Shown here piece by piece: positions 1 to 10,310 of a stretch of DNA of 64,000 nucleotides. The notes under the pieces were generated by a model that ran no database searches, was not told the origin of the DNA, and worked only from the letters and a program-made list of their open reading frames with translations. Made by a program: the position numbers and the translations under genes. Source of the DNA: Serinus canaria (lineage: Eukaryota; Chordata; Aves; Passeriformes; Fringillidae); contig NC_066317.1 in NCBI RefSeq assembly GCF_022539315.1, forward strand, positions 50,262,435-50,326,434, in the 5' to 3' direction. The first letter of the stretch is position 1, and each line of letters opens with the position of its first letter.

Positions 1-3000
1 CTGCCCAGAAAACCAGAGAAACCAGAAATACACAGCCACCCAAATATGTTATCAAATGACTTACCAAGTGAGGATTTTCCATAATGCAGACTATATGCAA
101 TGATGCTCAATAGGGGACCACTGAACAGCTTAAAAATATATGGAGAAGTCATATGTCCAGCAAATGACTGAACTGGCCTCTCCTCTAGGCAAAGACCTGG
201 TTCTGCATTGGATGTACAGATTGAGCAGAGTATGTTGGCATGTTCTGCAGGCTGTTAGGGCACTGATCCTTTGCTAGGATGCATTTAGCTGTAGTGATTT
301 AGACTGACTGAGAAATGACCATATTTATAAACATTCATACACTCACAAACACTAACATTAGTTACAATTGCAATAGAGAAATATATGTAGAATAGGTAAA
401 AGAGATAAATGGCATGGCTAAGTATTTATAGCATGGAAAAGAAAAGGTTTTTGGTGCATAGTTTGTAGAATGTGGTGCCTAAAAATACAGCCAACCAAAA
501 AGAAAAGGAAAAAATAGGGTCAGGGAATAGGGACGAAATTAATTTAAATTTGTTTTACTAGAAGCTACCTAAGTGAGAATTCTTCTATACATACAGCTTT
601 TCCTCGGTTAAAACTTTGTATTTTCTTAATCTTTCTTAATTCAAAAGGTTCAGTCATGTAGGTATATTAAATGATTGATTCTTTCAGAAGAGAACTGTTG
701 GAATAAATGAACCTTTGAAAACACAGTGCTAGGTATGTAACTGGTTTTCTTGAAAATTTCTGTAGGGAGACATTATTGAGAAGTGGTTTCTATGGATTAA
801 TTTATGAGTGGTAAAATAACAACATGGGATGAACTATTTCATTACTACTGATCTGGTTTTTTTCTTTTCAGACTGTTTTTCTTTTTTTCCTCTTTTGCCG
901 TAGAGAAGAAAATGGTAAGAATACATAAAAAATACCTCATTGTTTATATTCCCATACTACATGGGGGAAGATTAAAATACTAAAGAGTAAGCAAAAAAAC
1001 CCTGAAAGTCAATTTGCTCTCTAGAAATTGCTTCATTTAAGTTGACCCTCTTATAGACCTTTCATAAACATTTTCTGTCTTTCATCTGCTCAACCACTGC
1101 TGAATAAGATCCTAATAACTTCAGTGAGTTATTTCAGAGACATATTTTTTCTGACACATGCTGCCTCAGGCTTCTCCTGAAAACATCATTCTTGAGATTT
1201 TTGGCAATCACTTAGTGTCCATCATTCTTTGCCATTCTTCTAGTCTTTCTCTTTGCATTTTGACTACTTCCTAGGGATCTGTTCTTATTCTCTCCTCTTA
1301 AGTTTCTCTCCATTTGGAAAAACACATCAAGTTTGCAATAATCAGTCCATTTCCAGCTCATTGCCATCCTTTGTTTAGAACAGTCTCACAGTTTGCAAAA
1401 TGCAAGAAATCATTTGTGACTCATTCATGTAGTATTTGTCAACTTTTCTTTTTAGAACACTTGTCTGATAGATCTTTTCCTCAAGGCAAATGTAAACCCC
1501 ATGTGTTGAAGATTAGAGAAAAACAATGTAATAACAAATTGGAAGAATAATTTGCAGATGGCATGTATTAATTAAAGAAGGCTATACTAGATATAATAAT
1601 CAATCCTTCACACGCAAGACCTTCAGAATTGAGCTGTTAAAAATGTTCCACAGAAAGGGGCAAAGCTTGCCTGTTAAAATCATAACTGACAGAGTACAGC
1701 CTATAGTATGTTTTATTTAAATGCAGCGCTCAGTCATGTGAGTGAAAAATTGGTAATATTTCATCTTAATACAGGAGAATTAAAAGTCTCAAAAGGACAG
1801 AGAGTAATGTTATCACTGCAAGTATTCAGAAACCACATTTCTGTTCTTGCAGCAGGAATCACAGCTTTGTGTACTTCAACAACAGCCTGTCAATGTATTT
1901 GTCAGTATGTAGGAGCAGTTACAACCTACACTCGCTATTATCTGTACTCTCTGGAACAATGTGATATACAAGGAAAGACTGAATAGCTGGGTGTTTTTTT
2001 TATTTAGAGTAATCAACTGAAAGATCTAAACTACACCTCTGTGTTAATGGTTCATTTACTCTTAGGGATTCATTTGTGCAGCACTTCAAACAAACTGTGC
2101 TTGAACATTAAAGACTGGTGGAACAGATCAGTTACTCTTTTAGTTAGTCTTTGCTGTCTTTGTCCAGGAAGAAAAAATAATTCACTTTGACAGGGTGAAA
2201 AGGTGGACTTGGATTTTTCTTTCACTCAGATGGAAAAACAAAGTCTCCAAAAAACCTCATACTCTTGCCTGGCATAACACTTAATTTTTTTTCTTGCCAA
2301 AGTGTTAAAGTGTTTTTCCTCCCTGTTTATTTATGTCTGCTTTTTCTCTTGTTCTGAATAGTGGATACTATGCAACCCCGACCTTTGTTCAAAGAGCAAA
2401 TAAATAATGCAGACTTCTAGATGTTGGAGTGGAAATGGAAGGACAATGCATTTAAAGACAGCTCTAACTATGCTGTGATTCTTCTGTGATGGGTCCATGT
2501 AATTGAGATTAGAAATTGTACCTGAAAAGAAAAAGAAGTGCTGCTAAATTTAGCTTTCTCTCTCTAGTTTTCTAAATAGAGCTCTGACACAAGTACTAAA
2601 GATCTCCCATCTCATAAAATCAGGAGAGTTGGGTACTTTCAAATACTATTAGAAAAACCCTTCACTGTAAATATGAGCTACATACATCTAGTCAATACTT
2701 GCTTGGTTCTGAGGTGCACTCTGAAGTCTTTCATCTGACTTACGACTCCAGGCAGGCATTTCTTTTCATTTGATATAAAGAATCCACTTCTGCAGATAAC
2801 TGTGGACAACATTCCATTTTCCTAAATGTACTTTTTATATAAAATGTTCCACTGGATATAGAACACACAAAAAGTAGAAGCATTAGGTTGTTTTTAATAA
2901 CTTTTAGGATAGTGCCAAGCCACACTTTAGCTGAAGTTGCGCTATTACATAAGTTTGAAACATAAGATAAAGAAAGAAGTGAGATTCTTTTAAGGTGTAC

Positions 3001-4395
3001 TTATATTTCCATCTTATATTAAACAGTCATTTAATAAGTTCTCCTTTCTAAAACAGAGAAATTTCACCTACTCTTATTTAGCTAGTCTTTCCCTTCTTTT
3101 TTACCCCTCCCCTCATGCTATCATTACCTCTAGCAGATTCATTTTTGCCCAATTTTCTATTGCCTCATCTAAAGTCAGTGAGTTAGTATCACAAATATCT
3201 GATTGTAATGAAAGCTAATGGAAGCAACTGTCTGGTTTCACAAGATTTATTTATTTCCATGGGAATTGTTTTAACATCTATGGAGAAGAGGAAGCTTTAT
3301 GTCCGGACTCTTAGATTTTTAGCCTTTTGAGAAATTTTAAATTTTTTCTTGAGAGAACTAAACCCTGAAATAAATGAATAAAATAATTAAATATTAATGT
3401 AAGGAGCAAGGAAGAACTTGTGCTAAGTTGTATTGATGATCAGCCATTCGTAATCTTAGGTTCAGTGTGATTAAAGCATTAAGGGTTACTTAAAAGGCAG
3501 CTACCTCAGGTAATTTATAGAATTTATAGAAGAGAATCAAAAATATTTCCTTCACAGTAACTTCACTTCATTTTCATTTTTTTTTCTCCACACAAATAAA
3601 AAAGGATAGCCTTTCATAAAACTAATTCATTGTTATGATACTGAAAATATTTTATGAGGAAAAAATTAACTATAGAGAAAGTAAAGTTATTGCAGTATTT
3701 TACAACCAATTACAAAACTTAGAGATCATTTCAGGAGCAGACCTAGTATAATCTGACACACTAAATCACCATGATATTTCTCAAAAGGCCCTGAAGAAAT
3801 ACTTACTTAAAGCACTTCAAGATAATAGCAACTAAAATGAAATAAAATTAGCAAAAACTGATGTCAACAATATACTATTTCCATTTTTCTGACTTATTTG
3901 GAGTCGGCACTTTTTAGATAAGCAGACTTTTTACTCAGTTGAAGATTTTGGCTGGTTGTGTACATACTCTCAAAAATCAGCAAGGTAATTGTAGTTTTGG
4001 TTTGCTTAGTTAAACTTCAGCCTGAACAAAGCTTGCATGTATCTTGACCATACCCATCAGAACATAAAGTTATGTCTTAAGAAGCTATGTCTGAGAAAAC
4101 TCTGGTTTTAACAGCAGAATAATATATGGAAAGTATGTGAAGTATATCCAGTGGGAAGTGCTGATGTTCTGGCTAAGAAGAATACAGTTTCCCCATCCTT
4201 GCTTCCACAAAAAATTGTCTCATCATCCTGGAAGGGTTTTAGAGAAGTAGTTAGCCTCATAGAAAATTTTCTATTCTCTCTAATAATCTGTTAGTTTCTG
4301 TAACACTATCTTCAAATAAGAAAAACAGCAGACTTTATTCCCTGGCAGGGAAGTAATTTCCTTACTTCCCACACACTGCCTCTGAGGGTATTTCT
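1..4395. other. Non-coding AT-rich stretch, no gene seen
   Basis: I see no gene here. The open frames are short (under about 95 codons), start at arbitrary ATGs and show no domain or splice context. There are AT-rich runs, poly-T and poly-A patches up to about 9 bases, and no recognisable transposon tail. One small curiosity is that the 14-base phrase aacccttcactgtaaat, seen here near 2656, recurs near 5758. The stretch is consistent with intergenic or intronic sequence. Confidence 0.7.
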
Positions 4396-4620
4396 GGCTA
4401 GGTGCTCTCAGAATACTCTGTTTTATTAATTAAATACACATACCATAGTGTAGTGGCTTGACCTTGGCTGGACACCAGAGACCCATCTCTATCACTTCCT
4501 AACCCAGCAGCACAGAGGAGAGAAAATAAGATGATCAACAAATAGTAGATTAAGAGAAGGAACTTTATTGAAGGAAAAAACTGCAAAACCCAAAACAACA
4601 CCCAAACTTGTGGACACATA
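4396..4620. mobile_element. Doubtful endogenous retrovirus LTR fragment
   Basis: The phrase 'gtggcttgacc..ggctggacaccag', followed by 'ctatcac', then 'ggagagaaaataa' and 'aactttattgaagg', has the order of short motifs I associate with a family of avian ERV long terminal repeats: a 'gtggtttgac' motif, a 'ggggagagaa' motif, then a purine-rich stretch with 'agtttaat'. The copy is clearly old and divergent. There are no paired LTRs, no primer-binding site and no internal coding remnant nearby, so it would be a solo or fragmentary LTR. Orientation cannot be decided. The match is from memory of repeat consensus sequences and could be coincidental. A RepeatMasker run would settle it. Confidence 0.35.
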
Positions 4621-5746
4621 AGCCAAGGGCCATCTCAGACAGATCTAATCCATACAGTATATTCTTTATAGGTCATTTTACATAGGCCTTATTGTTAACA
4701 TTTTCTCTTGTTTGGTTTGGATTGGGTAGGGAAAGAAAATGCATAATTTTTAGGTATTTTTTAAAAATAAAAATACTTTCCAAGTACTTTTTTACAAATG
4801 TATGAATATGAGTGTGTGTATGCACAGAAAACATAAATAATAAGAAACTACTTCATATGTGATCATTCATTTCTATTTTATTTGGGATCTTTATAGGCAT
4901 TAAATTAGGCAGAGGAAATTAAATTCCATTCTATACTGTATTTTTAATTTCTTGCCTATTTATTTTTGGAGAACCTAATGTATCCTGGTTTCCCAATTGA
5001 CAGATATTCCATGAAGCTACAGAAGAAATGGTTCTTCAAATTTTAAGGAAAACTGGACAAACTCTGAGCTCACATCATTAAAAATAATCTTTAAATGAAT
5101 TGACTAGTGTAATTTTTATGTGCCATCTACTTTAAAATGCCATAAAACTACTTTCACACAAATGGAACCACCTAGTAATTAATACACAAATATTATTAGG
5201 GAAGTATAAAAGTAAAATAAATCCAATTTATTTTCCCTTCTTCAGTTCTAATCTGTATTCATTGTTATTGAATACAGTGGGGTTGTATATAGGACTCAAC
5301 CCTGCAACACTTAAAAACAATTTATATTTAGTTAAAATTATATGTAGCATATAGGACTGCTACCTACTAGCTGATTTACTTTTTTACCGTGCATGATTTG
5401 TGATTCAACACTTATTATTAAAATAAAATTTTTCTTGAAATCACTAGATTTCAGAAGTAAAAATACTTCTGAGCTCTGGAGTCAGCACCATGTTTCATCT
5501 AGGAATTTGAAATATGTGTGCATAGAGTTGGAGATCAGAAATGGCTTTGAGACAGCAAGTACCAAATATTAGAAGAAATATTCATCAGGAACAGCTCTAC
5601 ATGGGAGCAAACTTGTGCTGAGAAGGAAGAAAAAAATTTCACTTTTAAAAGGCCGTTATAATTATACATTTATATAAATGTTTTATAAATAGACATTGTT
5701 TGTGCTATTTGTTCCAGGACAGTTACCTGTACTGAATGTGTGCTTC
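4621..5746. other. Non-coding AT-rich stretch, nothing recognised
   Basis: No open frame of note, no repeat signature and no RNA gene seen. Composition matches the rest of the window. Confidence 0.6.
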
Positions 5747-5800
5747 ACACATGATGAACCCTTCACTGTAAATGATCAAACCCTTCACTGATGATCAGAC
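5747..5800 (+). repeat. Short imperfect direct duplication
   Basis: The phrase 'gaacccttcactgtaaatgatca' is followed at once by 'aacccttcactgatgatca', so a unit of about 20 bases is duplicated in tandem with a small deletion. It looks like a local replication-slippage event and not part of a transposon. No function is implied. Confidence 0.6.
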
Positions 5801-5922
5801 CTCAGTTTGGGAAGAAAGGCAAGTAACCGTTTAAAAGCAAGGAACTTTCTTTTTGTTAAATGCTCTTGTTTAATTTCAAAATTTTTTTTACATGCTACCT
5901 AAAAATATATTTATATACTACC

Positions 5923-5982
5923 ATGTGTGTGTGTTTGTGTATATATCTATATATCTATATAGATAGATAGATGTGTGTGTTG
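5923..5982 (+). repeat. Compound TG / TATC / GATA / TG microsatellite
   Basis: A (TG)n tract interrupted by one T runs into tatatctatatatctatatagatagatagatgtgtgtgtt. The centre (tatatctatat / agatagatag) is nearly self-complementary, so this is a compound microsatellite that could extrude a weak cruciform. Length polymorphism is likely. Confidence 0.75.
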
Positions 5983-6753
5983 TATTAATTTCAAAAAAAT
6001 GGAAATACTGATGCGTGTATTGCAGATTTGTTGTTCAAAAAACATGCAGTCTGGAAATGATCAGGATACAGGTATCACTGTGGGCAGATCTGTAATGAGA
6101 ATGGGTGTAATATTTTTGAAAAGTGAAAAGCTGACTCAGCCCAGTGTTGGTGGTGGGTGGGCCTCTTACATACTCAGCTTGATTTGAAAAGTGGAATCCT
6201 GCTCCAGGAGATGTGCTGTTCCAGATAGTTGTCTAACATGTTGTCCTCTCTTTGGAGAACTAACAGCACTTAACTGATTTGCACAAGGCTATATACTGGT
6301 AAATTAGTGTCAGCCTCAGAATATCAATTTTTAAACCTTTCTTAGCTTGGAAGTATAAAGATAAATGGCTGCACAGTTGTCAGACTTCACGTATTTAGTT
6401 TTAATTCAACTATTTTCTACTTTATTACTCTTCCAGTGGTTGAATTCACTTTCTGCTAACCTTCCATTTCTTTGTAACTAACTTAATATTTCTAACACTT
6501 GATTTAGCACTAGTGTGAGACTCTTGATTTATACCAGGTATATTTATCTTTTCCAAGTCACAACAAATACAGTCTTCTGCTTTATTTTACATAAACTTCT
6601 TTACAGCACTATGTATTGCATAAATCTAAACTTTTCAATGAAACTTTAATAATGCAAGCCATTATGCAAGCCGTTACAGATACTTTGAAGATAATTACTA
6701 GCTGCCTTTTAGCTTTATATTGTAAGTTAATGGTGTAGCAACAGAACACATAC

Positions 6754-6956
6754 CTTTCTAAATAGGATTTTATATTTTGCTCATTTTCAATACTGACTTG
6801 CTTCATGGAATATTGCAAGAAATTGTCAAAACAAGTGACCTGGGAAATATGCTCCTTCATAAGAATGTGATCATGATTAGTATAATTCAGTTGCAGAATG
6901 ATGTTAGTGGTGCCTGATACTAAAGTACTGATGGTTTCTGATATTTCAAGTAACAT
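6754..6956 (-). other. Coding-like exon remnant, unidentified
   Basis: Read on the minus strand, this segment is open without stops and ends at a strong 5' splice donor: ..GAAAG followed by gtatgtg, with the exon edge at 6754. The translation begins MLLEISETISTLVSGTT and includes NIILQLNYTNHD and later KEHISQVTCFDNFLQY. This has a more protein-like composition than most chance frames here. The frame runs on through the donor to 6609, adding AT-rich residues, which is what intron read-through looks like. Upstream on the same strand, a pyrimidine-rich stretch followed by 'aaatatcag' near the frame start could be a weak acceptor. I do not recognise the protein. It may be an exon of a real gene, a decayed exon, or chance. 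Nearby minus-strand segments (up to 7258) have the same character. Confidence 0.25.
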
Positions 6957-7312
6957 TTAAAGCAAACAGAAAAGGTTCAGTGAGACCTGCTTCCCAGAAC
7001 TGTTGTCAGTTTGATGTGTTCTTTGTAGAGAAAGCCTGACTTTATACACAATTGTTTCTGTAAGACATCAACTGTGTCAATGTGAACATGGAAGTAAATT
7101 GGTATAGGTGTATTTTTCTTAAAATTCAGACTGGAAGAGGAAGAAAGGACACATAGTTTCTTACCTTGTCTGTGAAGATCTTGTCTGTGCACTGGTCACA
7201 GTCCACTGGTGGTCTAGGTGTAAGCATGTTAAACAAAAAGTGTCTCTGGCTACTTGGCAGCTGTGCTAATTATGACTTGGGGCATACTTGCAAGACCCAG
7301 TAACAACAGAGA

Positions 7313-7775
7313 ATGGAACAGGGCAATCCAGAAAAGTCCTTAACTATGAACATGATTTATTGTTATTTTAACGTTTACCTTTTCTCTTTGGAGTTTGTGG
7401 GGAAGATGCCCCCTCCACTCCCCCATTGCAATAATTTTAAGAACAGAGAGTATACAAGTGGTTCACAATGCAATTGCTCACCAGCTGGTGGCCAATGTCC
7501 AGGCAGTTCCCAAGCAGTGGCTCCCATCTAGCTTTCCCCCTAGATTACATTCTGGGCATGATAGCCCTGTGGTATGGAATATTTGGCCAGTTTCTCTTTG
7601 TGTGACCTCTCAACTTCTTGTCCCTTCAGCCTGTGTGCTGGTGGGATTGTGTGAGAAACTCGCAAGTCCTTGACTTGGTGTAAACACTGCTTAGCAACAA
7701 CAAAATCATCAGTTATGCAGGTGTGGCTTAATCTGTGCCATGAAGAAAAGTGGAATTTTACCCTGATATCTTAGA
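7313..7775 (+). mobile_element. Avian ERVL-type solo LTR (degraded)
   Basis: Several phrases in the right order match a common avian ERV LTR as I know it: 'caatgcaattgctcacc', 'aatgtccaggcagttcccaagcagtggc', 'atagccctgtggtatggaata', 'tttggccagttt', 'gcctgtgtgctggtggga', 'ccttgacttggtgtaaacact' and 'gcttagcaacaacaaaatcatcagt', ending in a 'ccatgaagaaaa' motif. The segment carries no retroviral gene and no second LTR is visible nearby, so it is most simply a solo LTR left by recombination between two LTRs. The two overlapping open frames in it are by-products of its higher GC content. The 5' edge is uncertain by perhaps 100 bases. Family naming is from memory; presence of an avian LTR is fairly secure. 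Confidence 0.75.
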
Positions 7776-7785
7776 TCAATACCTT

Positions 7786-7840
7786 GAATGTACCTGAGGT
7801 TGGTATGAATGTACCTGAGGAGGAATATACCTGGGTGTGG
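7786..7840 (+). repeat. 21-bp tandem repeat, about 2.5 copies
   Basis: The unit 'gaatgtacctgagg' plus 'ttggtat' occurs at 7786 and again at 7807 with a perfect 14-base core. A degraded third copy ('ggaatatacctgggtgtgg') follows at about 7822. It lies directly after the ERV LTR, so it arose either in flanking DNA or at the insertion edge. Confidence 0.7.
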
Positions 7841-8324
7841 TAGCATTGAATATTTGTCACTTGGTAGTGATACAGAAGACTAAGAAACACCCTCCTCTCT
7901 GTAGTGGTAAGATTTCTCCTGGCATATTAAGAACTCTGATACTTACAGTCCCAGACCCTTGCATCAGAGGGCATTGAATGCTGGATTTTTCAGCTTGCAA
8001 AATGGTTCTGCTTGTTATCAAGTGACCTTAAGGGTTTTTTCACTAGTTTAAATTGAATAATATGAAGACTGAATTCAAACGTGTCCACGGCAGCCATGAG
8101 GAGAGAAAATTGTAACTTCTTCAAGATTAAAAGTTCAAACTGTGATGGCTGTACCTTTTAACTCCATAACTGGCTTTTACCCTGATCTCTGTAATCCTGT
8201 TAGCTTCATCATGTTGAAGAGATCATGACATTTTCCAAAGCACCTGGGGGAAGCATTACCTTCCAGTTCATTGACTAAGCTTTTCTCTGGGACAGCGGTG
8301 TCACCCAGCTGTGTCTAGTCTTTT

Positions 8325-8395
8325 TATGCTTCACAGAGTGGCTAAGGTTGGAAGGGACCACTGGAGGTCAACTAGTCTGACTGCTTAAGTAGTTG
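8325..8395 (-). mobile_element. CR1 LINE 3' tail fragment
   Basis: The phrase 'tcacagagtggctaaggttggaagggaccactggaggtcaactagtctgac' is read here as the antisense of the CR1 LINE 3' end, whose sense strand ends with a '..ggactagatgacct..ggtccctTCCAACC..' block and an ATTCTGTG-like tail. The element therefore points to the minus strand. Only about 70 bases remain, as expected for severe 5' truncation. The octamer tail is reduced to something like 'ttcacaga'. Confidence 0.85.
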
Positions 8396-8583
8396 CAATT
8401 CAGGTTATAGTGATCTTTACTGCTTTGTAGTAGTACATTAATATTTTTAGCTATTTCAAATAAAACCCAAAAATAAACCCTAAACCAGCAACGATTAAAA
8501 GCAGGTGCATAGAGAAGATGAGGATTTACCAAGTCTTTAGAAATAAAATTTATATAGGAAAATTGTAGAAGAGCTTATCATAA

Positions 8584-8617
8584 AGAGAATGGGTGTTTTT
8601 TTGAGAGAACCATTCTC
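8584..8617. repeat. 9-bp inverted repeat (potential hairpin)
   Basis: 'agagaatgg' and 'ccattctct' are perfect complements separated by about 16 T-rich bases. It could form a stem-loop in RNA or a weak cruciform in DNA. Nothing nearby suggests a terminator or small RNA gene. Confidence 0.5.
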
Positions 8618-9754
8618 TTCAGAAAGAGAATAGCATTTTTTTCCCTTTGTGATTTATAGCATACTCATTCTGTCTTGTTAGTTACTAATCTTAAAAATAC
8701 CAGATTCCTAACTAGAAATTAGACTAAATTATACTTTTTTAGGCACTTGCAGCATGTAATCTTGGACTAACTAGAAAATTTGTGTGTCTTTTTTCACAAA
8801 TACAAAGGAGATTATGTTTTTCTTGGTGAGATTTTGGATAGGTACATTATAATAAGTGGCATTCACACTACATGCAAAATAAGTAACCCTTCTGGAAATT
8901 AGTAATTTCTTGAATGAGAAGAGTAAGAATTCCCTGAGAGTTTTTGAGACAGAAAGAGAAAGAATTAAAATGAAGTGTGACAGAGACAAAGAGGAAAAAA
9001 AATGCAAACCTATAAGCTACATCCCACTTAACCAGATTGGTATGCCCACATTGGTTTGGAAAATGGAACTTTGGTAAGTAAATAATCTAGTTTGGACAAC
9101 CTGTAAAATATAGAAAGAAGTGCTACCTAACATAGCCTCTTCTAGATTTATGGGAAGCTTACATAAACTGACTGGTGTCATGCTTTAAAATTTAGGGTGT
9201 GTTTCCTGGGCTAAGGTATGCATATGATTTTAAAATATAGCATGAAGCTAGGCTTAGGTGAGGCAAAATTGTTCAGCTTTGCAAAAGAAACAGTCTGAAA
9301 CAAAGAAAAAAACAGTTATGACCTGCATGATGTTAGAAAAGAGAGTTTTTCTATTTCTTTCTCTGTTTGAAAAATATTAAATTTAGGATGAATTATGAAT
9401 ATAATGTCAAAAACATGAAGCCATCTCTACTCCCAAGAGAAAAGTGTTGCAACTTTAAGTAAAAGCAACTGTTTTCTCATTATATTTATTCACAGAACAG
9501 TAAGTTTTGACAGGAGATCAGGACCTCTAGGCACTATTGCTATTCTAATTTATTTAATACAGTGAAGGAATTCATCTTAAATAGGGAGTGTTTTGACACA
9601 GAGCTGAATTGATGCCACTGTTGTTAATCTTTAACTGGGCTTTAATCACTACTTTTTGTTGCAATTTATGTCATTGACTTCATTTAAGCTGATTGCCCAT
9701 TAACTATTTAAATGGTGTGCTAAGCACTTAAAAAAATAATATTTGAATGCTCTT
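8618..9754. other. Non-coding stretch, nothing recognised
   Basis: Only short chance frames and AT-rich sequence. No splice-framed exon or repeat was recognised. Confidence 0.6.
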
Positions 9755-10310
9755 TGTAGTCAGCAGGATCAGGGCAGTGATCATGCCTGTATGTGGTTGA
9801 GGCCACACTTCAATTTTGGGCACTGCCAGACAAAAAAGTTATTGAAGTGCTGGAACAAGTCTAGAGAAGGTTAACAGAGCTGGTGAAGGATCTGGAGCAC
9901 AAGTCTGATGAGGAGTGGATAAGGAAGCTGTGGATGTTTAGCCTGGAGAAAAGGAGGCTCAATGCAGATCTTATTGTTCCCTAAAACTGCCTGAAAGGAG
10001 ATTGTAGTGAATTATGGGTTGGTCTCTTCTCCCTGGTAACAAGCAATGGGACAAGAGGAAATGACCTCAGATTGTACTAGGGGAGGTTTAGACTGAATAT
10101 TAGGGAAAATTTCTTCACCAGGAGTGTTGCCAAGCATTGGACTATGCTGCCTAGGGAAGTTGTTGAGCCACCACCATGGAAGTATTTCAAATACCTGTAG
10201 ATGTGGCACTTTGGTACATGGCTTAATGGTAGACTTGGCAGTTTATTTAATGTTTGGACTTAGTGATCTTAAAGTTATTTCCCAATCTAAATTATTCTAT
10301 CCTATAATTC
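9755..10310 (+). mobile_element. CR1 LINE, 5'-truncated, sense orientation
   Basis: This is the 3' end of a CR1 element on the plus strand: the extreme end of the reverse-transcriptase frame plus the 3' UTR. Diagnostic phrases in order are 'tggttgaggccacact', 'gaagtgctggaacaagtctagagaagg', 'gctggtgaaggatctggag', 'tagcctggagaaaaggaggctca', 'ctgcctgaaaggagattgtagtga', 'ggtctcttctccctggtaac', 'ggggaggtttagactgaatatta', 'cttggcagtt' and 'ggacttagtgatcttaaag'. The 3' end 'attattctatcctataatt' is a worn version of the ATTCTATG octamer tail typical of CR1. No open reading frame survives. Divergence is moderate, so the insertion is old but alignable throughout. Confidence 0.93.

Noticed and set aside
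7313..7673. Two overlapping plus-strand open frames
   Set aside because: They lie within the ERV LTR, which is non-coding.
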